Under the pieces are notes generated by a model that saw only the letters and a program-made list of their open reading frames with translations, did not search any database and was not told where the DNA came from. Of a stretch of 64,000 nt of DNA, positions 1-11,900 are shown piece by piece. Made by a program: the position numbers and the translations under genes. Source of the stretch: Spirogloea muscicola. Taxonomy: Eukaryota; Streptophyta; Zygnematophyceae; Spirogloeales; Spirogloeaceae. The first letter of the stretch is position 1. Every line of letters begins with the position of its first letter. The stretch lies in NCBI GenBank assembly GCA_009602725.1, contig WELB01000034.1, forward strand, positions 571,241 through 635,240, in the 5' to 3' direction.

Positions 1-193
1 CGGCGGCGGGGGCGGCGGCTCCGTCCTGTCCCCGCCGTCTCTGGCGGCGAGCGCCGCGTCGGAACTGTCCGGCGGGGCCGCCACCGCCGCCGACCGCCGC
101 AGCGGCCTGCACATTCTCTTGGGGCTCCTCCTCGCGCTCGCCATCGTGCTGCGCGCCTCCGCGACTTCGAGGGCCCCGAGGTTTGGCCGCAGT

Positions 194-225
<32 letters not shown>

Positions 226-3200
226 GGCCATAGCCACAGCCACAGCCGCAGCCGCAGCCGCAGCCACAGCCACAGCCACAGCCACAGCCACAGACACAGC
301 CACAGCTACAGCCACAGCCACAGCCACACCACAGCCACCAGCCACAGCTGCCACAGCCACAGCCTCAGCCACAGCCACAGCCACAGCCCAAGCTGCCGCA
401 GCCAGGGCTCAGAGCTCTGCTGGTGGCCGGCTCGGCTCGCCTGCAGCTCGAGGCTGACAGCGGCGGCCTGGGGTTGCTGCAGCAGTGGCGGCGGCGGCGG
501 CAAGCGGCGGCTCGACCACCACCGCCTCCACCCGTGGCTCTTCACCGCCTCCGGCCTGGCCCTCGGGGTCGCCGCCGGCCTCCTCGTCGCGCAGGTGCCC
601 TCTGGGCCGCCCAAGTCCCACTTGCGGCGCGCCTGGTGCCGTCGCTGGAGCAGGCGGGCAGGCTCTCAGCTGCGTTTGAGCTCAATGTGAGCCCTTGACA
701 TAGACGCACTTGCCATCCCCAGTCGCCGTGGCTCCGCCCAGCTGCCGTTGCCACTTGCGGCCTTGAGTCAAAGGTCGCGATGCCCCCTCCACGCCAGGTG
801 CGCACCTGCTCCCTTCTGTCTGGTACTGTGAGCATCGAATGCGACTCGCGGCTGCTCGGCCTTTACTCGACCTGTCGCTGCACGACTCATCCGGTGGCCG
901 TCTGTTCATGGTGGGGTGGCCACTATTGCATACTTGCTCTGGTCTCTGACAGGCATCAAGTCAGTGATGCCAGACATCCTCCAACAGCATGCATGTGTCG
1001 TCTTCCACCAGCGCGAGGTGGCTGTGGTCCCAGAGGAAGCGCTGGGCCTCCCACCGAAGATCGTGGTGGCCACCTCCGACCTCTACATGAGGCGTCTGCT
1101 GGGCGCGCCGGAGGAGGTGCAAGCCCTGTAGTTTTGCCATGGAGTCAAGACCTCGGACTGTTGTTGTTGTCGTTGGACCCCAAAGAAAATAGCAGCACGT
1201 AGTGTCGCAAGGTCGCGGCTGTCAGGTTTGCAAGTTCGTCGGGCCCACACCTTTCCAAACCAACACATGAAAGACGCGTGTTGGTTTGTGCCCTGAGGCC
1301 CTGATGTCCTTGCAGGACCTGCCATCCAAGGCAGAAAGCCTCCTGGTCCTCTTTGTGGACGACCAGCGGCTCGATGATATGGACCACCTTGTCTCCAAGG
1401 TCCTAGCCTGCCTTCCCTGCAGCAGATCAGATGCCTTGCCTTGTCATAGCACTCTGCTTGCACAATTGTCCTAGCAGGGCGACCATTGTTAGCGGACCAG
1501 ACGCTACCAGCTGAGACCTCTAAGGATAAAGAGTTCTGAAGTTTAGAAGTTTTCGTATCTTGTATCTCCAGGGCTAGCCGCTACGATTCTTAGCTTCATA
1601 TCACAAGCACCCCATGCCGTTGTCCTGGTTGCAGCTACCTTCTTTTTACTGGCGCTAGCCGACTGTACTCATGGACCCATCTCATGCATCATTTTGGGCT
1701 TCCAACCTTATAAAAATAGACTGCAGTTACCTTCTGGTAGAGTTCTGCTGGAAGTAATTGATGTACTTACTTTGGCACTTTCCTCCCAACCGCCAGTTCC
1801 CCTCCCAGCACTTCACGGTGATGCTGTGCCACAGCGATGGCCGCATGGACGACTGGCTTGAGTATGAGTGGGCTCAGTGGGCGACACATGTTGTGGCCGA
1901 GGGTCAAACCAAGTGGTGTGCAGCCTCTGGACAGCGGATCCCTGAATGGAGCCTTGATTGTGATCTCTGTAGGCTTGATCCTTTCTAATTATGATCCTAG
2001 GGCTATTCTAGATACTTTCCAGATCCGCACTACATGGAGCCATGCCCCCATGACTCCTGCTCTGCACCCTCAAGCAGCCAAGGAAGCTCGTGTCTCACCT
2101 CATCCTTGCTGGAGCCCCACCTCGATCGTTTCCAAAGGACTTCTTGCATAATCCACCTGCATCACCTCTGCAGGTGGTTCACCAAGCGCTTCCTGCACCC
2201 CAGCATTGTGGATGCCTATGAGTATGTGTGGCTGTGGGACCAGACTGTTGGCGTCGACCATTTTGACCCTCTCAGGCAAGCTGGCCACCGCCTTTCAGGC
2301 GCACTCCGGCTGAAGATACTTGGGGTTGACACAAAGGGCTCTAGCCTTGCTGACGCTCTCTCAAGTTGCTTTGTGGGATATAAAAACATGCCAGTCAAAG
2401 TAATAGTTGTTTTTTCTGGTCCTATTCACGTCGATGGGGATGCGTGGACGCACTTTTGCATGACAAGCAGACATGGCTGACATGCTCTAAGGCAGTGGCT
2501 GGCCTGCCAGTGGTTGACAGCTTCAGGCCTATGTACTGCTGTTGGCAGATTGTCAAGCTTCACAGATGTGTGACGTGTGCAGGTACCTGGAGTTGGTGAA
2601 AGCGCATGGCTTGGAAATTTCTCAGCCTGCTGTCGAGTACCCCGCAGACAAGCCGCGTCCGTGGCAGATGACTCGCAGGCTTCCAGATTCAGAAGTGCAC
2701 AAGTAAAACCACAACAGATATCAGTTGCCTCTTGCCAGTCTCTATTTAGATTGTCCCTCATGATTGGGCCACCATGCTCCAGCTCGAATAACAGTTGCTC
2801 TATTCATTACATAGAAGGGCGCTCAGGTTCACTTCAAAGGCCAGTGGTCACTACAAGCCTCAAGTCCAAGTCAGATGTCAATCTGCGGCCCATACCTTGT
2901 ACAGGATTGTCAGAGAGAATCCGGGTTGGTGCAAGAAGCCTCACGATCCTCCCTGCTCAGGGTGAGCTGAGGCCTTTAGCAGCAGCTGCTCATCCCCGTG
3001 CATTGTCGGCTTTGTTGCTTGCACACGCCATGATGATGCTATTGTCGCCGTTGTCGGTTGGCTGCCCAGCTTTGTGGAGATGCAGGTGCCAGTGTTCACC
3101 AGGAAGGCTTGGCGATGTGTCTGGCACTTAATACAGGCAAGATTTAGGCCACATGCAGCCCATTCACTCACTGAAATTATCGCTGGCGTGCTTCTTTGTG

Positions 3201-4256
3201 CCTTTTGCACTTTCTGACCACCTGTGCCTGCTTGTGCATACAGTGCAAAGCTACAAGCGTCCTGACAGGCAGCTTGCTCTCTGCAGAACGACTTGGTCCA
3301 TGGTTGGGGCCTGGACTTCAACATTCATAAATGCGCCCAGGTTTGGCACTTCACCATGTCTGCCCTGTCTGTCAGATAATCGATCACTGGGTTGCTTGTT
3401 ACAATGGTGCCCTATGGCTATTTGTATCACCCCATGAGCTCTAATCGCCTCAGTGCATGTTGGATGCTACTTTTAAGTATCTTGTATTACTCCTCTCAGC
3501 CATTTCTGTCGAGGGCTCATGTAAGTGCTTAAAGACCTTGTGGTTGACTTCGCTGCGAAGCTCTCTCAGGGGCTCCCTCACAAGACAATTGGTGTTGTCG
3601 ATGCTCAGTACGTCGTTCTGAAGCCTGTGACAGTAAAGCCTGTGAGCATCAATCCACAACAGCAGACATTTTAGGCTAGGTTTAATCGCTTCTAAGTTGC
3701 AGTGTTGTAACAATTCATGCAGGCCCTATTGCGAGCACTGTTCTTGTACGTAGGGTGCTTTGAGTATTCAATTCATGCTGATGTCTGAGTTGTCTGATTA
3801 AAGGCTCAAGCATTCTGCTATCACTTCACTTCATGCAGGAAAGAGATGACAAGGCTAATATCTGGGGCGAGGTGATTCTATCGAGACCATCAAATTTCGA
3901 GAAAAGTCTTATCATTGACTTGTCGTCTCAGCTGATCAAAGAGAACCAGCTTGCTGTTATCAATCGCTGCAAATGATGAGCCAGAGCCACCCGGCGTGAT
4001 AATCAGCAAGTAGGTCTTTGTCTAAGTCCTGCCTGTGGACCTCAGTTGTCCTTGCGCAAACGGAGCCCATACCTTACCTCAAGGTATGCACGTTCTCTTC
4101 AAGCACAACACTCATGGCTTGATCTCCTTTGAGCCTGTTCAGATTGAGAGCCGTCAGAAGTATGAGTGGGGTCTCTTCACCGAGCGAATGGCAGCTGCAG
4201 TGGCAGAAGCAAAGAAGCTGGAGCCTGAACCTAGAGCTCGCATCATTCTGACTTAA
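1..4256 (+). CDS. DUF707 family protein (5' end outside window)
   Basis: Plant/algal DUF707 protein; biochemical role unknown, members are usually type II membrane proteins. Readable exons: 953-1116, 1315-1399, 1797-1912, 2174-2275, 2583-2702, 2905-2961, 3070-3136, 3287-3340, 3570-3632, 3839-3871, 4143-4256, all joining in frame. Family landmarks in order: VMLCHSDGRMDDWLEYEW, KWFTKRFLHPSIVDAY, VWLWDQTVGVDHF, RYLELVKAHGLEISQP, PPCSGFVEMQVPVFTRKAW, NDLVHGWGLDF, GVVDAQYVV, and a C-terminal ESRQKYEWGLFTERM segment. No ATG occurs in the first 680 bases; an open frame from the left edge carries a hydrophobic stretch (LHILLGLLLALAIVLRA), probably the membrane anchor, before an Ala/Thr-coding repeat. 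How that exon joins the one at 953 is unresolved. Two introns (2276-2582 and 3137-3286) start with GC instead of GT. Stop TAA at 4254-4256. Confidence 0.85.
201..400. repeat. Simple repeat: (GCC)n then (CCACAG)n-like hexamer array
   Basis: A GCC run (about 199-228) is followed by roughly 170 bases of CCACAG/CCGCAG/CTACAG hexamers, interrupted near 335-350. In the frame open from the left edge it would read poly-Ala then Ala-Thr. It may lie inside the DUF707 5' exon or in its first intron; the sequence does not decide. Confidence 0.8.
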
Positions 4257-4745
4257 CTGCGACTCAAAGAAAGCGTTTTACTGTCAATGCTACAGCAACC
4301 TCCATGTTTCCATACTCAAGGCTCTTGTGACAACTTTAGGGTTCCCATAGTTTTTTACATTCTTATTCATGTTGCCAGCAGCAGATAGGCTGTGTACAGG
4401 TTGGCAGTTGACTTCCTGCAACTCTGCATGCTCCTGCATGCTAAGTGCTGCGCAGGCAAGTCTTGCTTTGTGCTTAACACATTAACCTTATTGAGCAGTA
4501 GAAGTATAGCGGTCACACGAGCAGGCCTACTAGATCGCTCTTCATTTACACCATTCACAAAGACTCTTTATATTCTTTTCTCTGATCGTCAAGAGACGCA
4601 TCACGATTTCTCTTTCTTTCTCTCGATGAGCAGAGCAGTGCCATTCTATCATGTGCATGAGTGTTAAGGGAGGCAAGCTGATGGAGACATACCGCTCTCC
4701 TGTACTGAACTGCATACATGAGAAGGGCAATTACATGGCTGAATG

Positions 4746-7700
4746 CTATGTGCCCACGAGGTGACATGTCCGAAAATAGTCCAGACCCTTTTCCCGACGG
4801 ATGCGCATGATGGTCCGGCGCGTGACGGCTGTGGGTTCTACGCCATTCCGCAGGGATGTGGTAAAGACATCGACAGCAAATTTCCACTGCCCCTCCAACG
4901 CCAGAGCCTCAATTGTCTCCTGATAGGAGATTGCATCAGGCTCAAGTGATGCCATTTTCATCTGCAAATACAGGCGAACGTTGTCGCTGAAGTGAGGTGC
5001 TTTCTAGCTGCGAAATCAAGTACACATCTGACCACCAATGGGATGCCCAGCTTGCAGCTGGAGAGGAGGCACAGCCCCGCTGCCTTTCAGCATGCGCTGT
5101 ACACTTGCATGCACAACGTGGTAGATTTTCAAGTTTGTTTTCACTGCCAATGCCACGCTGCAAGACACCCCTGCTCACCTCTTCGAGAATGTGAAGAGCT
5201 CGTAGACCGTCACCCGTCCGGACGCAGGCGCTGATCAGAGCATTGTAAGGGACCACTGTGAGCGGCAGCTTAGCGTGGCTGAGCTCCTCGAACACGCGCA
5301 GGGCGCACCCATACTGGCCCCGCTTGCCGTAAGCGGAGATCATGGTGGTGTAGGCGTGCATATTAAGGGCAACGCCCTCCTGAATCATCTGGTCCCACAG
5401 CAGCTTAGCATTTTCCAGCTGGTCAGCCTGCACAAAGTTTGTTCCACCGAGCGATATAAGGTCCTGGCATGCTGGGCTTGAAAACCGAGTGAAGTTGGCA
5501 TTGAAGAGCAGGTGCCTTGTTTGGCAGAGTGACTTTCTCGCAAGAGGCAGTGCCTGTGAGGCTCACTGCCGCTGTGTCCAGGCACTTTCATTGCAGCGGC
5601 AGAGCGAAGGACTTGATTGTAACCTTGGACATACGGGTTGTTTCTACAGATGCAGACTTGGTCCATTTCTTGAGCCCTGAATCAGGATGCTACATGCAAC
5701 TCGACTGCAGTCTATGGCTTGAGGGCTTTGCCAAGGAAGCTAGGTTTGCAGTAGGCGGCATGGAGGAAGTCCCACTTATGACCTTCTCATAGGCGCTGAG
5801 GAGTGCCCCAAAAGCCACTGGACCCGCAGGGAAGCCTCGGAGCTGCATCTGGTTGAAGACGCGAACAGCTGACGTGGCAGCCCCAGCCCCGGCACACGTC
5901 ACAAGCACGCTGTGCCACGCCGCCTCCTCCGGCTCCAAGCCCTGCCCAGCATTGCAGGCCTCCAATCAGGGCACTGCCCCCTTGGTCGCACAGTATTCAG
6001 GTGGCCTGGTCAAAGATGAGTGCTATTGCTAATTCTTCCAAAACTACCAGTTACCAACATTGAAGCCTTCATTGTCAATCTCAATTCCCAGATATTTTCC
6101 GAAGAAGACAATGTGCATGTGGAACGCTTGCAGCATTGCAACGTCAGAGCTTGCCTTTTCAAGCATCTTCTCCAGGAGCTGGAGAGCCCACTTCCAGAGC
6201 CGCCTCCTCTTGGCGGCACCGAGGAGGACAGCAAAGTGCTGGTGCAGGAGGCCAATGGTTGCTCGGTCAGGGGCTGGTCCTTGGTCCTGCATGTCCTCAA
6301 AGACCTGCTCACACAGAGAAGCAATATTCTGCGGGAGGTCAGCTGGCACCTGAGAGGTAGCGCAACCACTGCACGCAGCTGACCTTGCAGTTGCATCAAG
6401 AATACGGCGCATGTTGGGAGCTCACCTCCAGCGCAGCCCACCAGCGTCGGCCCCGGCCAAGGGTGGCAATGACTGTATTGCACAGCTGCGCAGCCGGCTG
6501 GAAGCCACGCTCGCGCATCATCATGTAAATGTCTCGAGGACGGTTCGTCTGCCAGAGGTGCAATCGACGACCATCATCAGGAGGCCCTTGCAGCACCGCT
6601 AGTGTCTGCATGACTGACTGACCCTTGACAATGACAGCTTTCAGCACCTTCACTTACAACTTCGGTGCCACGTGAAATGGTTTCCTCCGCACCAAGTAAC
6701 TACTGAAGAGAATGCCTAGGTTATAAGAGCACTAAGCCCCTAACAGGAATTCTTTAAGTCTGCACCTGACTTCCAATAATTGCTGCCTGCAGCCTCAACC
6801 AGGCCATGATTGACTATTCCTGCTAGCTTTGCAATTCCTGTATAACAGCCTGCAGAAGTTGTCAATCATGGCCTGGTCGAGCAACTTACTTTGCACAGCA
6901 TCACATGTATGTCACACTCTTCAGGGCTTCAATCAAGATGCAACTGAATATTACAGTCTAGGGCTTTGCATGGAGTGGGGTTTACAGCAGTATAGACTCT
7001 GAGAGGGTGTGGCCACGGACGTTGTCGTGACATGCCGCACAGGCTAGCAGGGCGTGCCGAAAGCTGTCGGCGCTCAGCTGGAGCTGCGTCTGGCAGAGCA
7101 GCCGGAAGAGCTCAAGCACTTCCTCAGGCTGCCCTGCTGCCAGCATGCCCCGCATGACAGAGCCGGCACGCTGCTCTAGACGGGCGCCGAGCCGCGCGGT
7201 CGCCACTCCGCCCCCTTGGCAGGTGGCCACCTTGTTGCTCAATGGCTGCCCATTGACTAGCTCAGCATATGCCTCGAGCGCCTGGCGGAAGCAACCAACG
7301 CGCTCGCAGGCTTGGGCGAGCGCGCGGTAGCTGAATCCGTCGGGCTGCAGTCCTGCAACTTTCATTTCATGGAAAGCCCCAACAGCCGCCTCCGCATCCC
7401 CACGCTTGCCATGGAGGCCAATGAGCATGTTAAATGTCGCCACGTCTGCCTCCACGCCACGCTTGATCATTTGCTGTTGCACCTCAAGTGCTGTGCCAAC
7501 TTGCCCCGCCGCCTGCTGCGCTCCCAGAAGGGCGTTGAATGCGCGTACGTCCGGTGCAAGATTGCCGCCGGCAGATTCCAGCCACTCGAAGAGTGCTGCG
7601 GCCGCCTCGGGCCGCTTAGCTCTGCCCAGCCTCTGTTCCGCGTAAACGCACCAACACGATTGCACATTGGCCATCAATTACATCCAAGCCAGGATCGGGG

Positions 7701-8408
7701 CTTTTGATCAGAATTGCATCTGGTAATTCTGGGACTTTGATTATTTTTGATTGGCTAAGGCCTACATAATTGACAACTTGGACTCGAGTAACATCAGCAA
7801 CATAAAGGCTAGACGGTACTCCACAAGTGATTTGGCCTGCTTATCTTGGCACTGGGGTATGGAGCAGTGCAGATTCTCCAGCTGACCTGAATAGCAGACG
7901 AGTACACAGGGAGGGCATGCCGCGGCTGCCCTTGAAGCGCGTTTGCTACGTCACAGACATTGGTAGCGTCTACCAGCGCGGCAGCAAGCGAACGCGCCTC
8001 CACCAGTGGCGGGTGTCTCTTTTCACCGTCGCCGCACTCGAGAGCACCGTGACCAGTCTCCGCCACCTCCGCCAGTGCCCCTGCAGCAGCTTGGCAGCTG
8101 CAGCTCGCAGAGAGCTTCAATGGTTCCCAGCATCTCCTCGAGTGAGGAAGGCTGGACAAGCGGAGCGCCGGTGAACTGTGAGAGTCGCGACTCCTCGCCC
8201 GAGACGCCGGCGAGGCAAAGCAAGCTCCTGGGGCCTTGAGCTCGCAGCTGGCGAGGTGCAAGGTGCAGCCACGAGCCCACCGGCAAGCACTGGGAGCATC
8301 ATGGCGCCGGCCTCCATTAGACTTGGCCGCCCAAGTGGAGGTTCCGCCGCGCCGACCCCGAGGTTGCCACTGAGCTAGGATGGAGCCGATATCCTGACAC
8401 CGGTACAT
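4746..8408 (-). CDS. Organelle-targeted PPR protein
   Basis: Pentatricopeptide repeat protein, an RNA-binding solenoid that usually processes or stabilises organelle transcripts. Coding exons lie near 8408-7888 (N-terminus, ending ..VYSSAIQ before a GT donor), 7660-7000, 6620-6425, 6412-6050, 5965-5770, 5433-5180 and 4960-4746. PPR repeats are clear: DVRAFNALLGAQQAAGQV, DVATFNMLIGLHGKRGDA, DGFSYRALAQACERVGC, PVAFGALLSAYEKV, NMHAYTTMISAYGKRGQY, TVVPYNALISACVRTGD, DAISYQETIEALALEGQW. The first ~100 residues are rich in Ser, Arg and Ala with few acids, like a plastid or mitochondrial transit peptide. Start taken at the ATG at 8408, which is in frame with the first PPR-like exon; it could lie further downstream. 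No DYW or SMR domain is visible, so a P-class protein is inferred. Divergent from TOP2. Confidence 0.8.
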
Positions 8409-8998
8409 TGCAGCGCGAGCACGGCAGACTGGCGCCGGCGAGCTCTACGTGGCAGGGCTCCAAAGCCCGCATCGGCTCTGGCTTGTGCACTAGAATCGTC
8501 AGACGGTCCGCCGCAAGCCGTGCGCCAGAGGAAAGGCCGCCATGAGCCGGCCCAGGAACGTCGCCTCAAACTGGCAGGCCCCTCAGACCGGCAGCAGCAG
8601 AGGGAGAGCCGCAGCCTGGTTGAGGTGGCTGGAGGACCATGGGCCAAGTCTAGGCCGGCCGCGGGGAGCAGCCCTTGGCGGCCCGCGACGGCGGCAGCGG
8701 CGCTGGCGGCGATGGCGGCGCTTCCAAGAGCTGACGCTGCTCACTTCAAGAGGACCTTGACAGTGAGGTGGGGCACTTTTAACGTGGACGGAACAGCCGA
8801 GGCGGGGGTCTCGTTGCGCGCTCGTCCTGCCTGCTCTCAGCCGTTGCCGCGTTCAAAAGCCAGAATCCGCCCCCCCCCCAGCAGCCGCTGCGGTAGTAGG
8901 CCCTCCATCCCCCCCCAAGCCCGCTCCCACCGCGGCCGGCCGCCATGGCCGCTGGCACCCGCGCCTAGGCGGCGCCGCATCTCCGGCGGGGCGGCGCC
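8409..8998. promoter_or_regulatory. Putative bidirectional promoter region, PPR / TOP2
   Basis: About 590 bases of GC-rich DNA separate the divergent start codons of the PPR gene and TOP2, so both promoters must lie here. It contains CGG-rich runs and a C9 tract at 8871-8879. A short upstream ATG (8944, MAAGTRA then stop) precedes the TOP2 start in another frame and could be a uORF. I see no clear TATA box. Confidence 0.35.
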
Positions 8999-11900
8999 AT
9001 GGCCGCGAGGGAGAGGACCATCGAGGAGATGTACCAGAAGAAGACGCAGCTGGAGCACATCCTGCTCAGGCCCGACGCGTACATTGGCTCCGTGGAGGCG
9101 CACACGCAGCACCTCTGGGTGTACGAGGGCGGCTCTCTTGTGCAGCGGGATGTCACCTACGTGCCGGGTGAGCTTTCTTGGCCGTAGTAGACCGTCAGCT
9201 GTCTGCTTGTTCCCGCGTGATCTGAACGCTGACGGCAAGCTGTCCTTGTCGACAGGGCTCTACAAGATCTTTGATGAAATTCTCGTCAATGCGGCTGACC
9301 ACAAGTCTCGATGCCCGGGGATGGATCTTTTGAGGGTCAACATTAGTAAGTACTCACCACTCTGCGTAAGCAACTATTGTCAGGTTTGGCCGCTTTCGCT
9401 GAAGAATGTCAAGCACTTGTGTATAGATCCTTATTCGAGCAGGACTATGAAGTTCGGGGTTCCTCTATATGGGGTGCATGCGTTGTTTATCTACTTAGCT
9501 GCAACGAGATGCGTGTGAACGTTTTGTACTGCAGATGCAGACACAAATACTCTCCAAGTTTGGAATAATGGCGATGGCATCCCCGTCGAGATTCACACTG
9601 GAGAGGGTGTCTACCTGCCAGAAATGATATTCAGGTCAGGAACTCGTCTAGGTTCAGAGAAGAGGTTTGAAGGAACTGTGGAGTTGCCCTGTCTGTACCC
9701 ATCCTGCGAATGAATCAAGGGTCTGATGAACCAACCCTGGACTCTGCAGTCACTTACTCACAGGCAGCAACTATGATGATGAGGAGATAAAGACTACAGG
9801 CGGTCGGAATGGTTATGGAGCAAAGCTAGCCAACATCTTCTCCACAGAGTTTGTCATTGAGACAGCTGATGGAAAGAGGCAACGCAAATATAAGCAGGTA
9901 TGTTAGAGCTGCTTTTCTTGCAAGAGCATGTGTGCGATATACTGCAGGCACACTGACAACATGCATCCTCACAAATTAAGGGTATGACTAGGTTTGCTTG
10001 ATGATGCACGGAATGTAGGTATTCTCTCAAAACATGAGTGAGAAATCTCAGCCCCTTATTGGCAAGTGCCGAGAAAATGAAGCTTGGACAAGCATCACGT
10101 TCAAGCCTGACCTGGCCAAATTTCACATGACGCATCTAGAGGATGACGTAGTAGCTCTGATGAGGAAGAGGGTCATGGACATTGCAGGTTGCTTGGGCAA
10201 GGGTATCAAGGTTGGTGCTTCTTCCCATCTAAGACCTTGAAACCATATCACAAAAGCATTCCTGCGGACACAGATGTACGTACTTAGGACCAGGCTTGAC
10301 ATACAATATGGTTCGTACGTCAAAATAAGAGTTGGAGCATAAGCAGATTAGCAGATAGTCCTATTACTCTGTCTAGATGTGAGAGTGTTCTTGCTCATGC
10401 AGGTCGAACTGGACGGACAGCGGGTGCCAGTCAAAGGCTTCAGCGACTATGTCAGCCTATACCTTTCCGCTTCATCATCCTCAATACGCGAAGAGCCTCT
10501 ACCAAGGTAGGTCTATCCCCTTGCTCCAGTCTGTGTCTGTCATGTTGCCATGGATTGCCATTGACATTGTATATACTTATAATGAGCAACAATAGTCACA
10601 TCAGTAGCATCCGATGTAGCCATGCTCTTTGCTGCAGTGGGGCTCTTAGGCAATTCCTTCTTGTAACTAAGATTGAACCACACCGTGGCAGAATCTATGA
10701 GCACGTAAATGACAGATGGGAGGTTTGTGTCAGCCTAAGTGAAGGGCAGTTCCAGCAAGTGAGAATCTGATCCTGCACCGTAACAGAGCATCACAATTTA
10801 GTCAGAAGTGGCAAGTGATACTAAGTAGCAAGGTCAATTCTATAGATGGATGGCCTTTGGCTGCATATCTTAGGAGGGAGGGAGATCAGGAATGCACTGC
10901 TTCTTGACCACGCTCACGACGGCAACTAAAAGGCATGCTTCAGCCGCATGAGCAGCTGTTCATATTAGACATGGCCTCTAGTACTTAGGTGCGTTTTTGT
11001 GGGTGAAGTCCTTACTAGACTAGGCTCTGCTTTGCAGGTGAGCTTTGTGAACAGCATCGCCACCATGAAAGGTGGAACTCATGTGGCTTATATCACAGAC
11101 CAAATTGTGACCAATTTGCTACTCCACATCAACAAGAAGAAGGAAGTCAAAGGAAACCCTATAAAGCCCTTCCAAGTCAAGAACCACCTTTGGGTGTTTG
11201 TAAACTCTGTGATTGAGAACCCAGCTTTTGACTCACAGACAAAAGAAATGTTGACTACCCGTCAATCAGCTCTTGGTTCTACGTGCACACTCTCTCCCAA
11301 GTTCATGACACAAGGTATGAAATCTGGCCGTATAAATACCAGAATGCATATCTCTACAAAGCTAATCTGTTTTCATATGATCGTCTTGTCATGTAGCAGG
11401 AGAACATCATCAAGTGTGCACTTTCTGTTGACACAGATTTGTCCTGAAGCTTGCTGTTGTGGTCTTTTGCAGTGGCCAAATGTGGGATTGTTGAGCACCT
11501 ACTAACGTGGGCAACCTATAGAGCAAGCAAGGACTTGAAGAAGAACGACGGCAGCAAGCGCACACAACTCAAAGGCATTGCTAAGCTGGACGATGCGAAT
11601 GAGGCAGGAGGGCGCAATTCAGAGCTTTGCACTCTTATCCTGACAGAGGGAGACTCAGCCAAGACTCTTGCGGTATGCCAGTGAGTATAGTCATTGGAAC
11701 AATAGACTTTGCATGTCATGAGAGTTGGGAACTTCTCTGTCAATCATTGCGTTTGACATATCATCTACCACATGCAGATGAGTGGCTTAAGTGTTGTCGG
11801 AAGGGACCGCTACGGCGTTTTTCCTTTGAAAGGAAAGCTTCTCAATGTTCGGGATGCAAGCCACAAACAGATAATGGAAAATGTAGAAATCACCAACATC

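Noticed and set aside
119-457. Poly-Ala/Thr frame as a separate protein
   Set aside because: Its first codon is not ATG and it is made mostly of the hexamer repeat; at best it is part of the DUF707 5' exon.
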